In this document: one piece after another, positions 18,964-26,958 of the stretch
Numbering within the stretch: position 1 is the first letter of the stretch
Layout of the letters: each line of letters starts with the position of its first letter
Source: Nostoc sp. PCC 7107
Lineage (GTDB): Bacteria; Cyanobacteriota; Cyanobacteriia; Cyanobacteriales; Nostocaceae
Length of the DNA stretch: 64,000 nucleotides
Reading direction: 5' to 3'
NCBI RefSeq assembly: GCF_000316625.1
Contig: NC_019676.1
Span: 4,916,501-4,980,500 of the forward strand
Made by a program: the position numbers and the translations under genes
Notes under the pieces: model-generated
The model's input: only the letters and a program-made list of their open reading frames with translations
Database searches by the model: none
What the model was told of the DNA's origin: nothing

Positions 18964-19005
18964 ATGGATTGCTGTCTGCGACTAGGTTCTATCAATCCAT
19001 TTTTT
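18964..19005 (+). terminator. Rho-independent terminator of the EAL gene
   Basis: ATGGATTG (18964-18971) pairs with CAATCCAT (18993-19000), followed by a run of six T. It separates the EAL gene from the next gene and argues against a translation start of that gene upstream of it at 18928. Confidence 0.55.
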
Positions 19006-19080
19006 CTATATTTTTCACAGTGCAATAAGACTAAAACTCATACCCTGCATCCGGTTAAGCGGTTTAATACCGAATTCATC

Positions 19081-19734
19081 ATGCACACTCTACAGAATTT
19101 GACCACCGTAAATCCTGGTGTTAAAAATGATGAATTATTTTCGGTGCATTTTGCCATTATGACTAAGGTTCAAAGATTAGCACACAAGATGTTGCAGTGC
19201 CAGGAAGAATCGGTCAGGTTTGCTGTGACACTCATACCTACCGATAACTCCCGTTTAGAAAAACTAGCTCAATTGATGGGCTACACTAAAAGCGCCTTCT
19301 GTAGTGAACTAATTACGGCTGCTTTAGATGACATGGAGGAGGTAATAGATACTCCTGACTCTCACATTGATAAATTTCTTCCTTCGGCTGAGGAATATGC
19401 TGAAGCTTTTACTGCTATTGAAGCCAGTCTGACGGTAGGACACCGAGCTATGTTAGTAGCTCATTACCATTTTCCTAATCGGACTACGACAACCACTGAA
19501 TTAGCGAAGGCAGCTAGTTATGACCATTACGGTGCTGTTAACCTGCAATATGCAAGGCTTGGCTATTTGCTGGCAAAATACTTAAATTGCTCTTTGCCAA
19601 CTCATGCCGATGGTTCACCATTTCCAACGGCACTCTTGGTTGAGTGGAGTTTTGAGGATGTCTGGTACTGTACGTTGCATCCACAAGTAGCCGAAGCATT
19701 AGAAATGGTGGGATTAGTAGTTTGGCAAAGATAA
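19081..19734 (+). CDS. Ribbon-helix-helix DNA-binding-like protein with an uncharacterised C-terminal domain
   Basis: I start it at ATG 19081 (217 residues); the frame is open back to 18928, but that extension would read through the terminator at 18964-19005 and looks non-coding. Residues about 40-90 have a ribbon-helix-helix pattern: strand VRFAVTLIP, helix NSRLEKLAQLMGYT, helix SAFCSELITAALDDMEEV. The C-terminal part (SLTVGHRAMLVAHYHFPNR ... LAKAASYDHYGAVNLQYARLGY) resembles a domain I have seen next to HNH nucleases but cannot name; no HNH motif is present. A DNA-binding or regulatory role is inferred. It sits just upstream of the tandem small-RNA-like array. Confidence 0.6.
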   Translation: MHTLQNLTTVNPGVKNDELFSVHFAIMTKVQRLAHKMLQCQEESVRFAVTLIPTDNSRLEKLAQLMGYTKSAFCSELITAALDDMEEVIDTPDSHIDKFLPSAEEYAEAFTAIEASLTVGHRAMLVAHYHFPNRTTTTTELAKAASYDHYGAVNLQYARLGYLLAKYLNCSLPTHADGSPFPTALLVEWSFEDVWYCTLHPQVAEALEMVGLVVWQR

Positions 19735-19805
19735 GCCTGATTTAGGAGTGCTTTCATATCTGCACCTGGGAAATCACACTCGCGGCAATGATGTTTGCAA
19801 TCAAT

Positions 19806-19864
19806 AAAAAAATCCCCCAGTGGTGGCAGCCGCCGGGGGAATTAGTTATCAGGGTGCATCTACC
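19806..19864 (-). ncRNA. Predicted array sRNA, copy 1 (variant hairpin)
   Basis: Last unit in transcription order. Its terminator hairpin has a different loop side (GGTGGCAGCCGCC inside TCCCCC/GGGGGA), yet pairing is kept and even stronger, followed by U7. Confidence 0.5.
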
Positions 19865-19928
19865 AATTAATTGTTCTTTCTGCGATCGCCTCTAACCGGA
19901 TAAAATTTTCCTATTGTGGGAATCAAGC

Positions 19929-19990
19929 AAAAAAAATCCCCCAGTCGGTGTAAACCAGCTAGGGGAATTAGTTATCAGGGTGCATCTACC
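19929..19990 (-). ncRNA. Predicted array sRNA, copy 2 (consensus)
   Basis: Representative unit: TCCGGT on the minus strand at 20021-20026, predicted start near 19990, hairpin over 19937-19966 and U8 at 19929-19936, giving a product of about 61 nt. Ends are estimated from sequence only. Confidence 0.55.
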
Positions 19991-20054
19991 AATTAATTGT
20001 TCTTTCTGCGATCGCCTCTAACCGGATAAAATTTTCCTATTGTGGGAATCAAGC

Positions 20055-20116
20055 AAAAAAAATCCCCCAGTCGGTGTAAACCAGCTAGGGGAATTAGTTA
20101 TCAGGGTGCATCTACC
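20055..20116 (-). ncRNA. Predicted array sRNA, copy 3
   Basis: Same sequence as copy 2 through body, hairpin and U-run. Confidence 0.5.
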
Positions 20117-20180
20117 AATTAATTGTTCTTTCTGCGATCGCCTCTAACCGGATAAAATTTTCCTATTGTGGGAATCAAGC

Positions 20181-20242
20181 AAAAAAAATCCCCCAGTCGG
20201 TGTAAACCAGCTAGGGGAATTAGTTATCAGGGTGCATCTACC
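20181..20242 (-). ncRNA. Predicted array sRNA, copy 4
   Basis: Same as copy 2; its upstream neighbour unit differs slightly beside the HIP1 site. Confidence 0.5.
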
Positions 20243-20307
20243 AATTAATTGTTCTTTCTGCGATCGCCTCTAACCGGATAAAATTTTCCTATTGTGGGAA
20301 TCAAGAC

Positions 20308-20370
20308 AAAAAAAAATCCCCCAGTCGGTGTAAACCAGCTAGGGGAATTAGTTATCAGGGTGCATCTACC
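20308..20370 (-). ncRNA. Predicted array sRNA, copy 5
   Basis: Carries a two-base length change next to the U-run (U9), and its promoter region reads CCCTTAACCGG on the plus strand instead of CCTCTAACCGG. Confidence 0.5.
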
Positions 20371-20434
20371 AATTAATTGTTCTTTCTGCGATCGCCCTTA
20401 ACCGGATAAAATTTTCCTATTGTGGGAATCAAGC

Positions 20435-20496
20435 AAAAAAAATCCCCCAGTTGGTGTAAACCAGCTAGGGGAATTAGTTATCAGGGTGCATCTACC
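20435..20496 (-). ncRNA. Predicted array sRNA, copy 6 (stem variant)
   Basis: A C-to-T change on the plus strand (CAGTTGGTG) turns a mismatch of the hairpin into a base pair; the promoter spacer also has CTGTTTGCG in place of CTTTCTGCG. Confidence 0.5.
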
Positions 20497-20560
20497 AATT
20501 AATTGTTCTGTTTGCGATCGCCTCTAACCGGATAAAATTTTCCTATTGTGGGAATCAAGC

Positions 20561-20622
20561 AAAAAAAATCCCCCAGTCGGTGTAAACCAGCTAGGGGAAT
20601 TAGTTATCAGGGTGCATCTACC
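20561..20622 (-). ncRNA. Predicted array sRNA, copy 7
   Basis: Consensus body and terminator. Confidence 0.5.
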
Positions 20623-20686
20623 AATTAATTGTTCTTTCTGCGATCGCCTCTAACCGGATAAAATTTTCCTATTGTGGGAATCAAGC

Positions 20687-20749
20687 AAAAAAAAATCCCC
20701 CAGTCGGTGTAAACCAGCTAGGGGAATTAGTTATCAGGGTGCATCTACC
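20687..20749 (-). ncRNA. Predicted array sRNA, copy 8
   Basis: Consensus with one extra base in the U-run (U9). Confidence 0.5.
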
Positions 20750-20813
20750 AATTAATTGTTCTTTCTGCGATCGCCTCTAACCGGATAAAATTTTCCTATT
20801 GTGGGAATCAAGC

Positions 20814-20875
20814 AAAAAAAATCCCCCAGTCGGTGTAAACCAGCTAGGGGAATTAGTTATCAGGGTGCATCTACC
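20814..20875 (-). ncRNA. Predicted array sRNA, copy 9
   Basis: Consensus body and terminator. Confidence 0.5.
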
Positions 20876-20939
20876 AATTAATTGTTCTTTCTGCGATCGC
20901 CTCTAACCGGATAAAATTTTCCTATTGTGGGAATCAAGC

Positions 20940-21001
20940 AAAAAAAATCCCCCAGTCGGTGTAAACCAGCTAGGGGAATTAGTTATCAGGGTGCATCTAC
21001 C
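20940..21001 (-). ncRNA. Predicted array sRNA, copy 10
   Basis: Consensus; upstream of its TCCGGT element the array sequence ends (about 21044) and unrelated sequence with a GCAGAGGCGCAAAGGCG repeat fragment begins. Confidence 0.5.
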
Positions 21002-21151
21002 AATTAATTGTTCTTTCTGCGATCGCCTCTAACCGGATAAAATTATTGCCATTAGATAATTGGGGGATAATTTACTCACGCAGAGGCGCAAAGGCGTAGA
21101 GAGTATCAGGCGTTTAGTATTTCAGTACGTCAATTTTCATACCAATCAAGC

Positions 21152-21214
21152 AAAAAAAATCCCCCAGTCGGTGTTAACCAGCTAGGGGGAGTTGAAGATC
21201 AAGGTGCATCTACC
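21152..21214 (-). ncRNA. Predicted array sRNA, copy 11 (diverged, first in transcription order)
   Basis: Body and promoter spacer have drifted, but the ATTGGTAGATGCACC block, the hairpin (six-pair base TCCCCC/GGGGGA) and U8 are conserved, and the distance from TCCGGA (21245-21250) to the conserved block is exactly that of the other units. Conservation of only these parts supports the promoter-RNA-terminator model. Confidence 0.55.
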
Positions 21215-21244
21215 AATAAAGTTTTCTCGACAGATGCTAATCAA

Positions 21245-21250
21245 TCCGGA
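21245..21250 (-). promoter_or_regulatory. TCCGGA element, -35 position of the outlying sRNA unit
   Basis: TCCGGA is the motif reported around -35 of DIF1-class promoters active in heterocysts of Nostoc/Anabaena. It is centred about 34 bp before the predicted start near 21214. The ten array units have TCCGGT at the same distance. Confidence 0.5.
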
Positions 21251-21259
21251 TAAAGTTAT

Positions 21260-21738
21260 CATGCTTAGTTCATAAATATGATTAGCTTGATACTTGGTCA
21301 CGCTGTGATGTAATTTATCTAGTATTCTCTACGCCCTTGCAATGTGATTAATTTAAGTTTTTTGTCTTTGCCTAGGTGGAGACCATGCCTTTAGGCAGCT
21401 TTATTTAATTAATTCAAATTTTGAGTTTATGCAATTATCCAGACTTTCAAAGACTGGTATTAGTATAAAATTTTTATCTATATAATTAAAATTATTTTTT
21501 ATTCGGTTATTACCACTAGTTATACAAAGATTTATACATAAAAAAATATACTAAATTGTCGTTGCAACTACATAAATGAAAATCAATATTTTTCAATTTT
21601 ACACAATAGATAAGTCGTTAGATAGAATTAAATATAAGGTGCTGATGAGAGAAAAATGTTCATAAGTTTGTGCCTTTTACCTTGTAATTAAAAGTTCTTG
21701 AAGCGATTGGGTATCCTCGAAGTTTAAACTGGGTAAAC
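21260..21738. other. 479-bp spacer between the array and the NACHT gene
   Basis: AT-rich, with no coding frame and no clear terminator. It must contain the NACHT gene promoter. If that promoter lay upstream of about 21150, the NACHT leader would be antisense to copy 11 of the array; nothing in the sequence fixes this. Confidence 0.45.
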
Positions 21739-24700
21739 ATGATGATGATAATAGATTGGCTGGCTGTTTGGGGCGTAACTCAAGCTGTCGGGTTTACTTT
21801 TAAACCGATTTTTGAGGAATTAGCAAAAGACGTAGTAAAAGACTGGGCTAAAGATTTATTAAAATGTATACCAAAGAACATTTTGCAGCAACTTAAAAAG
21901 GAGGATATTGAAATTGCTGCTGGTAAAGCATTAAAAGAATTTTTAGAATTAATGCAGCAAGAATTAGAAGATGCAGACATAGAAGAGCTAAAACTTAAAC
22001 AGTATACTAAAATTTTAAAGAACTTTATTAGCAATCAATTGATCAGAGAAATTCTGGGTTCTGCTTTTCAAGCAGACTATCAAACTTTAGATTATCAGGT
22101 ACTTTCTCGTACTTGGTATGAAATGAATTTACCGATGTTACCTCAAAAATTTGAGTGGGAAAGACTCACCAAAAGATATATAAAAAAAGTAAAAGCAATT
22201 ATTCGAGAATCTGATAAATTGCGCGCTCTATTAGATAGTCAAAATTTAGATGAAGTAAATAAAAATCTACAGAAAATAGTTGGAGTTACCACAGATTTTG
22301 ATTTACATAGATATCAAGAAGGACTCTATGAGCGTTACGGAAATCTCAAGTTAGATAGTTTAGATACTACTGGGTATGCTTATAATGAATTGAAGTTATG
22401 GCGGATGTTTATTGCCCAGAATGTCCGGGAAGTTCACCAAGTTTTACCCCAAGTACATGAATTACCCAAAGAACATTTCAAAAAACTCAGAGATGCTAAT
22501 CAAATAGAAGCAGAAATTTTACTAGAAGAGTTAGAAGGCTATCGCAGAGTTTATTTTGAACAACCAATAGTTTCAGTTTTAGATATTATTAATAATCCAG
22601 TTTATAAATATATCGTTATTTTAGGTGATCCAGGTTCAGGAAAATCAACATTATTGCAGTTTTTAGCCCTGAATTGGGCAGAAACACCATTAAATAACAT
22701 AATTTCTCAACCTATTCCTTTATTAATAGAGTTACGCACTTATATTAGAAGAAGAGAAAATAATGAGTGTAGTAATTTCTTAGAGTTTTTTCATAAATGT
22801 AGTGGCATAATTCATCATCTCAATCAAGATCAACTACACGAACATTTAAAAACTGGCAATGCGTTAGTGATGTTTGATGGTTTAGATGAAGTTTTTGAAC
22901 TCGGAAAGCGAGAAGATGTAATTACAGATATTCATCGCTTTACCAATGTCTATCCTAATGTACGAGTAATTGTCACTTCTCGCGTGATTGGCTATAAACC
23001 ACAAAGATTGCGAGATGCTGAATTTCGTCATTTTATGTTGCAAGATTTAGAAGCAGAACAGATTCAAGATTTTATCATTCGCTGGCATGAGTTAACGTTT
23101 CATGATGAAGAAGATAAATTACGTAAACGTGAGCGTTTACACAGAGCCATTGATACTTCAAAATCTATCGCAGAATTGGCAGGAAATCCGCTTTTATTAA
23201 CGATGATGGCAATTCTCAATCGTAACCAAGAATTACCACGAGATAGAGCCACACTTTATGAACAAGCATCACGGGTGCTGCTACATCAATGGGATGTAGA
23301 ACGCGCTTTAGTAGAAGATTCCCGCCTCGACCCAAAAACTATTGACTATAAAGATAAACAAGCAATGTTGCGTCAAGTTGCATATCACATGCAAACTAGT
23401 GCTAAAGGTTTGACTGGTAATTTAATTAGTGTTCATGATTTAGAAAAAATTCTGATTCGGTATTTAAAAAATATTGAATTTGAACACCCGACTAAAGTGG
23501 CGAGAGTGATGATTAATCAATTGAGGACTCGCAATTTTATGTTATGTTTTTTAGGCGCAGATTATTATGCTTTTGTACACCGCACTTTTTTAGAATATTT
23601 TTGTGCTTGGGAGTTTGTTTGGCAATTTAAAGAAACACAAACACTTTCGATTAAAGAATTAAATAATGAAGTTTTTGCCAAGCATTGGCGCTATGAAACT
23701 TGGCATGAAGTTTTGCGCCTGATTACGGGGATGATTGAGCCGCGGTTTGTTTGTGAAATTCTGGAATATTTAATGGCACAGAATGGGGAAGCAGAAAAGT
23801 TTATCAATCTTTTTTTAGCTGCTAAGTGTTTGGCAGAAGTCCGTAATCGCTTGTTAGTAACAACAACAGCAAATAAATTACTGAATCGACTGAAGGATTT
23901 AACTAAATATGACCTTGGTTATTATTACCAACCTTATCGAGATGAAGAAGAAACTAAATTAGTTCAAGAAATTCGCACTAAAGCTGTAACATCTGTAGCT
24001 ACTACTTGGAAAGATGATGCTGATACTTTAGTTTGGTTAAAACAACTGGCTAATGCTGATGAACATGAAGACGTGCGACGGACATCAGTGCAAGAATTGG
24101 CGAGAAGTTTTCGAGATCATGTTGAGACTTTGGTCTGGCTAAAACAACGGGCGATCGCCGATAATGATTGGACGGTACGTCAAGTAGCACTGCAAGAATT
24201 AGCGAGGAATTTCAAAGATGATTTAGAAATTCTCCCGCTGCTGCAACAACGCGCCACCAACGACGAGAATGAATATGTGCGCCAAGCCGCAGTCCAAGAA
24301 TTAGCCAGAGGTTTTAAAGACAAATCTGATATTTTAGATTGGCTAAAACAGCGTGTGACTGCGGATAATTCTGGGACAGTGCGACAAGTAGCCGTGCAAG
24401 AATTAGCGCGAGGCTTTAAAGATGACTTAGACACTCTTGTTTGGTTAAAACAACGCACCACCGATAATGACTGGACAGTGCGCCAAGTTGCAGTGCAAGA
24501 ATTAGCCAGGGGTTTCAAAGATGATCTTGATACTCTTTTTATCCTGAAACAATGCGCTATCACAGATGAGAACGAATATGTGCGCCAAGCTGCTGTGCAA
24601 GAATTAGCCAGGGTTTTTAAAGACGATGCTGATACTCTATTCATCCTGCAACAATGCGCCACATCTGATAAATATTCGGGTGTGCGACAAACCGCCGTTG

Positions 24701-25458
24701 AGGAATTGGCGAGGGGTTTCAAAGAAGAACCAGAAATTTTGCCTTGGCTAAAACAACGTACTAGTGCTGATAATGATCAGTATGTGCGCCGCGCTGCGAT
24801 GCAAGAATTAGCTAGGGGATTTAAAGATGATCCTGATACTCTCTTGATTTTGCAACAACTTGCGATCGCTGATCAATATTCCGATGTGCGCCGCGCCGCC
24901 GTGCAAGAATTAGCTAGGGGATTCAAAAATTCCCCCGATACTTTGCTGATTTTAAAACAACGCGCCACAACAGACGATAATGAATATGTCCGCCGCACCG
25001 CATTGCAAGAACTCGCCAAGAATTTCACAAATGACCCTGATATTCTCCCTATCCTGAAAAAACACGCGACATCAGATAAATATGCAGATGTGCGACAAAT
25101 GGCTGTGCAAGAATTAGCCAGAAGATTCAAAAATGACCCTGAGACTCTCATCATTCTCAAAAAACGCGCCACTGTAGATAAATCATCTAATGTGCGACAA
25201 ATGGCTGTGCAAGAGTTAGCCAGAGGTTTCAAAGACCAATTTGATTTGTTTGAAGTGTTTTACACCTGTGCTATTAATGACCCCTTTACACGGGAATATA
25301 GCTTTCAAGATAACCCGCGCCAAGTTGCACTAGAAGCAATTACCGAACAATATCCCCACTATCCGCAAACATTACCATTGTTAAGCGATCGCGCCGCCAA
25401 TGACCCAGATGAGCAAGTGCGGGAATTGGCTAAGAAAAAGTTAGCAGAATTAGGCTAA
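21739..25458 (+). CDS. NACHT-domain STAND NTPase with C-terminal HEAT-like repeats
   Basis: A 1239-residue protein. Residues 1-280 are a helical N-terminal region without a recognised effector. The NACHT ATPase has Walker A GDPGSGKS at 296-303 and Walker B LVMFDGLDE at 376-384, then the sensor-like VRVIVTSR. From about residue 740 to the end are roughly 14 HEAT-like repeats of 34 residues with consensus VRQxAVQELARGFKDDxDTL; one repeat (RTTDNDWTV) is a residue short. STAND proteins bind a trigger through their repeats and oligomerise on ATP. Bacterial NACHT proteins include antiphage sensors, but cyanobacteria also use them in signalling, so the role is open. Start is a run of three ATG codons at 21739. 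Confidence 0.88.
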   Translation: MMMIIDWLAVWGVTQAVGFTFKPIFEELAKDVVKDWAKDLLKCIPKNILQQLKKEDIEIAAGKALKEFLELMQQELEDADIEELKLKQYTKILKNFISNQLIREILGSAFQADYQTLDYQVLSRTWYEMNLPMLPQKFEWERLTKRYIKKVKAIIRESDKLRALLDSQNLDEVNKNLQKIVGVTTDFDLHRYQEGLYERYGNLKLDSLDTTGYAYNELKLWRMFIAQNVREVHQVLPQVHELPKEHFKKLRDANQIEAEILLEELEGYRRVYFEQPIVSVLDIINNPVYKYIVILGDPGSGKSTLLQFLALNWAETPLNNIISQPIPLLIELRTYIRRRENNECSNFLEFFHKCSGIIHHLNQDQLHEHLKTGNALVMFDGLDEVFELGKREDVITDIHRFTNVYPNVRVIVTSRVIGYKPQRLRDAEFRHFMLQDLEAEQIQDFIIRWHELTFHDEEDKLRKRERLHRAIDTSKSIAELAGNPLLLTMMAILNRNQELPRDRATLYEQASRVLLHQWDVERALVEDSRLDPKTIDYKDKQAMLRQVAYHMQTSAKGLTGNLISVHDLEKILIRYLKNIEFEHPTKVARVMINQLRTRNFMLCFLGADYYAFVHRTFLEYFCAWEFVWQFKETQTLSIKELNNEVFAKHWRYETWHEVLRLITGMIEPRFVCEILEYLMAQNGEAEKFINLFLAAKCLAEVRNRLLVTTTANKLLNRLKDLTKYDLGYYYQPYRDEEETKLVQEIRTKAVTSVATTWKDDADTLVWLKQLANADEHEDVRRTSVQELARSFRDHVETLVWLKQRAIADNDWTVRQVALQELARNFKDDLEILPLLQQRATNDENEYVRQAAVQELARGFKDKSDILDWLKQRVTADNSGTVRQVAVQELARGFKDDLDTLVWLKQRTTDNDWTVRQVAVQELARGFKDDLDTLFILKQCAITDENEYVRQAAVQELARVFKDDADTLFILQQCATSDKYSGVRQTAVEELARGFKEEPEILPWLKQRTSADNDQYVRRAAMQELARGFKDDPDTLLILQQLAIADQYSDVRRAAVQELARGFKNSPDTLLILKQRATTDDNEYVRRTALQELAKNFTNDPDILPILKKHATSDKYADVRQMAVQELARRFKNDPETLIILKKRATVDKSSNVRQMAVQELARGFKDQFDLFEVFYTCAINDPFTREYSFQDNPRQVALEAITEQYPHYPQTLPLLSDRAANDPDEQVRELAKKKLAELG

Positions 25459-25674
25459 AAATTTTGGTGATCACCTGTTACACATTTAACTTGCATAAGA
25501 TACTCAATTTTCTTTTGTGCAGATCACCTGACTTTGCTCTGTTTACATTTCTTTATAAACAACCTCTTATAATATATTATGAAAGCAAATTACAGCGGTT
25601 TTCGCACTGTTGAGGTACATTCCTCTAGCCTCTGTTCCCTATCGTACTTGTAGTCATAACTTATTAGCCAAGGA

Positions 25675-25929
25675 ATGAAACTATCAAATCTTGAACCCCA
25701 AACAATTGATCGAATTATTGAAATGGCCTGGGAAGATAGAACCCCATTTGAGGCAATTGAGGCACAGTTTGGACTGCAAGAAAAACAGGTAATTGCCTTA
25801 ATGCGTCAGCAAATGAAACCATCTAGTTTTCGGATGTGGCGAGAAAGAGTCACTAAACGCAAAACTAAACATTTAAATAAACGAGAGTTTGTTGCTGGCC
25901 GATTTAAATCACAAAATCAAAAATCATGA
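25675..25929 (+). CDS. DUF2805/TIGR03643-family small protein
   Basis: An 84-residue basic protein matching the TIGR03643 family: RIIEMAWEDRTPFEAIEAQF, VIALMRQQMKPSSFRMWRERV and the Lys/Arg-rich end KTKHLNKREF. The pattern suggests a small helix-turn-helix-like fold and possible nucleic-acid binding; function is unknown in the family. An AAGGA abuts the ATG with no spacing, so it may not act as the ribosome site. Confidence 0.85.
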   Translation: MKLSNLEPQTIDRIIEMAWEDRTPFEAIEAQFGLQEKQVIALMRQQMKPSSFRMWRERVTKRKTKHLNKREFVAGRFKSQNQKS

Positions 25930-26015
25930 ATCTAACAGTCCGATAGGACTCCTATTTCAAACAAATCTGTTCCCACTCTTCACGAATAAGTTTGTAAATT
26001 AAATAAAATTGCTAT

Positions 26016-26123
26016 ATGAACCACGATATGGTCATTTTTTTGCTGAGTGCTGGTCTGCTGATTATATATTTGATTTTCTCAGCCTTAACTGAGATGGGTA
26101 CAAAGTTCCCTGGGAAGAAATGA
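26016..26123 (+). CDS. Possible 35-residue single-pass membrane peptide
   Basis: ATG 26016 opens a 35-codon frame, MNHDMVIFLL then SAGLLIIYLIFSALTEMG and a basic end FPGKK, ending at TGA 26121. One clear hydrophobic helix and a positively charged C-terminus are what small cyanobacterial membrane subunits look like, but I do not recognise the sequence and there is no clear ribosome-binding site. Convergent with the S4 gene. A chance frame cannot be excluded. Confidence 0.35.
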   Translation: MNHDMVIFLLSAGLLIIYLIFSALTEMGTKFPGKK

Positions 26124-26163
26124 GCGATCGCTAAGTCTACCCGATAAACTGGAAGCAATACTC

Positions 26164-26355
26164 TTATTCAATTACTTCTTCAACCTTAAAAATTTGTCCT
26201 GCTACTGTTACTTGGTCACTGGAGACTAATTTCCGACCGCGACGGGTTTCAACTGTACCATTGACTTTAACATCACCATTAATAATCATCAGTTTGGCTT
26301 GTCCGCCAGTTCCGGCGATACCTAGCAACTTTAAAAACTGGTCGAGTTTAATCAT
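26164..26355 (-). CDS. Small S4-domain RNA-binding protein (YbcJ-like)
   Basis: A 63-residue protein that is essentially one S4 domain: IKLDQFLKLLGIAGTGGQAK, MIINGDVKVNGTVETRRGRK and the strand QVTVAGQIFKVEE. Single S4 proteins of this type bind structured RNA, possibly rRNA. I start it at ATG 26355 (MIKLDQFL), where the domain begins. An upstream in-frame ATG at 26388 would add 11 residues with no domain homology. The gene is monocistronic. Confidence 0.85.
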   Translation of the reverse strand: MIKLDQFLKLLGIAGTGGQAKLMIINGDVKVNGTVETRRGRKLVSSDQVTVAGQIFKVEEVIE

Positions 26356-26477
26356 TTTGCGGCTTCTTGAATGTAGTTCACACTGCACATCAACTTTATC
26401 TTAGACAATTAGTTCCCGCAGCGTGTTCGACACGGCGACAAGTTGCATTTGTCGTGAGATCATCATGATCCAGCATA

Positions 26478-26604
26478 TATAGCAGGAGGCAGGAGGCAAA
26501 AGGCGGAAGGCAAGAGGCGGAAGGCAAAAGGCAGGAGGAAAAGTCTTACTATTCCTGGTATTCAAGCTTTCAATTTGTCCTAATCATATCTGACTACCGC
26601 TATA
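26478..26604 (+). repeat. Dispersed repeat, copy B (expanded heptad block)
   Basis: Same boundaries (TATAGC and GCTATA) and core as copy A, but the purine block is expanded to about 60 bp of alternating GGCAAAA, GGCGGAA and GGCAGGA-type heptads. The core (AAGTCTTACTATTCCTGG) matches copy A almost exactly. Length difference between copies lies only in the heptad block, a sign of slippage. Confidence 0.8.
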
Positions 26605-26852
26605 TATGCAATGGATGTGGCAAATTGACGAAATAGGGTGAGCGATGGCATACCATAGCAGCCTGCATACATTATTGAAAAATATTATTTACAGTGCCTT
26701 ACTAGATTTCGCACTTATTTTTTTTATTCATGCAGCAAAGACACAAACAGTTGAAAAAATATACTAATAAGGATAAAGTATAATCTTGAAACTTACTGCT
26801 CATATCAGCCGACAAATCCAGCTATTCTGAAAATATACCTTGCTCCAATGCT

Positions 26853-26875
26853 TGATAAGTTTATAACTATTATCA
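26853..26875. promoter_or_regulatory. Candidate Fur box upstream of the iron ABC operon
   Basis: Three heptamers spaced by one base, TGATAAG-T-TTATAAC-T-ATTATCA, fit overlapping 7-1-7 Fur sites (ideal TGATAAT-N-ATTATCA). The last heptamer is a perfect half-site. It lies 84 bp before the first permease start, so Fur would repress the operon in iron-replete cells. Prediction only. Confidence 0.55.
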
Positions 26876-26958
26876 ATTAAGATATTGAACTTGCAAATGT
26901 CACAGAAGGCACAGCCAGCTTACCTAAATGACTATATTTTTCAACTAACTACAAGATA

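Larger units (their letters stand above)
19799..21259 (-). repeat. Tandem array of ten ~126-bp units plus one diverged outlier, each a predicted small-RNA unit
   Basis: Units begin at 19799, 19921, 20047, 20173, 20299, 20427, 20553, 20679, 20806 and 20932, with periods of 122, 126, 126, 126, 128, 126, 126, 127 and 126 bp. They are nearly identical. The tenth unit breaks off at about 21044, and a diverged eleventh copy lies at 21144-21259. Read on the minus strand, each unit has TCCGG(T/A) about 34 bp before a conserved ATTGGTAGATGCACC block, then a ~60-nt body ending in a hairpin (arms TCCCC..GGT and ACC..GGGGA) and a run of 7-9 U. This is promoter, sRNA and terminator repeated. The layout matches NsiR1 of heterocystous cyanobacteria. 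Confidence 0.8.
26389..26958. other. 570-bp divergent spacer with dispersed repeat and Fur-like site
   Basis: Contains copy B of the dispersed repeat (26478-26604) and a triple heptamer resembling a Fur box (26853-26875) 84 bp before the iron-transport operon. The rest is AT-rich without a coding frame. Confidence 0.6.

Noticed and set aside
18928-19080. 51-residue N-terminal extension of the RHH protein overlapping the EAL gene
   Set aside because: It spans a hairpin with T-run that looks like the EAL terminator, and its sequence (Phe/Cys-rich) has no relation to the domain that follows.
19799-21259. CRISPR array
   Set aside because: The repeated unit is 126 bp and nearly identical throughout; there are no short repeats with variable spacers and no cas genes.
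24180-25232. Long minus-strand open frames (180 and 119 residues) inside the NACHT gene
   Set aside because: They are antisense to the HEAT repeats and arise because the same codons recur every 102 bp; the product would be a Ser/Ala/Arg-rich repeat without start signals.
21739-25458. hetF homologue next to the array
   Set aside because: HetF has a CHAT protease domain; this protein has NACHT and HEAT parts and no His-Cys CHAT dyad that I can find.
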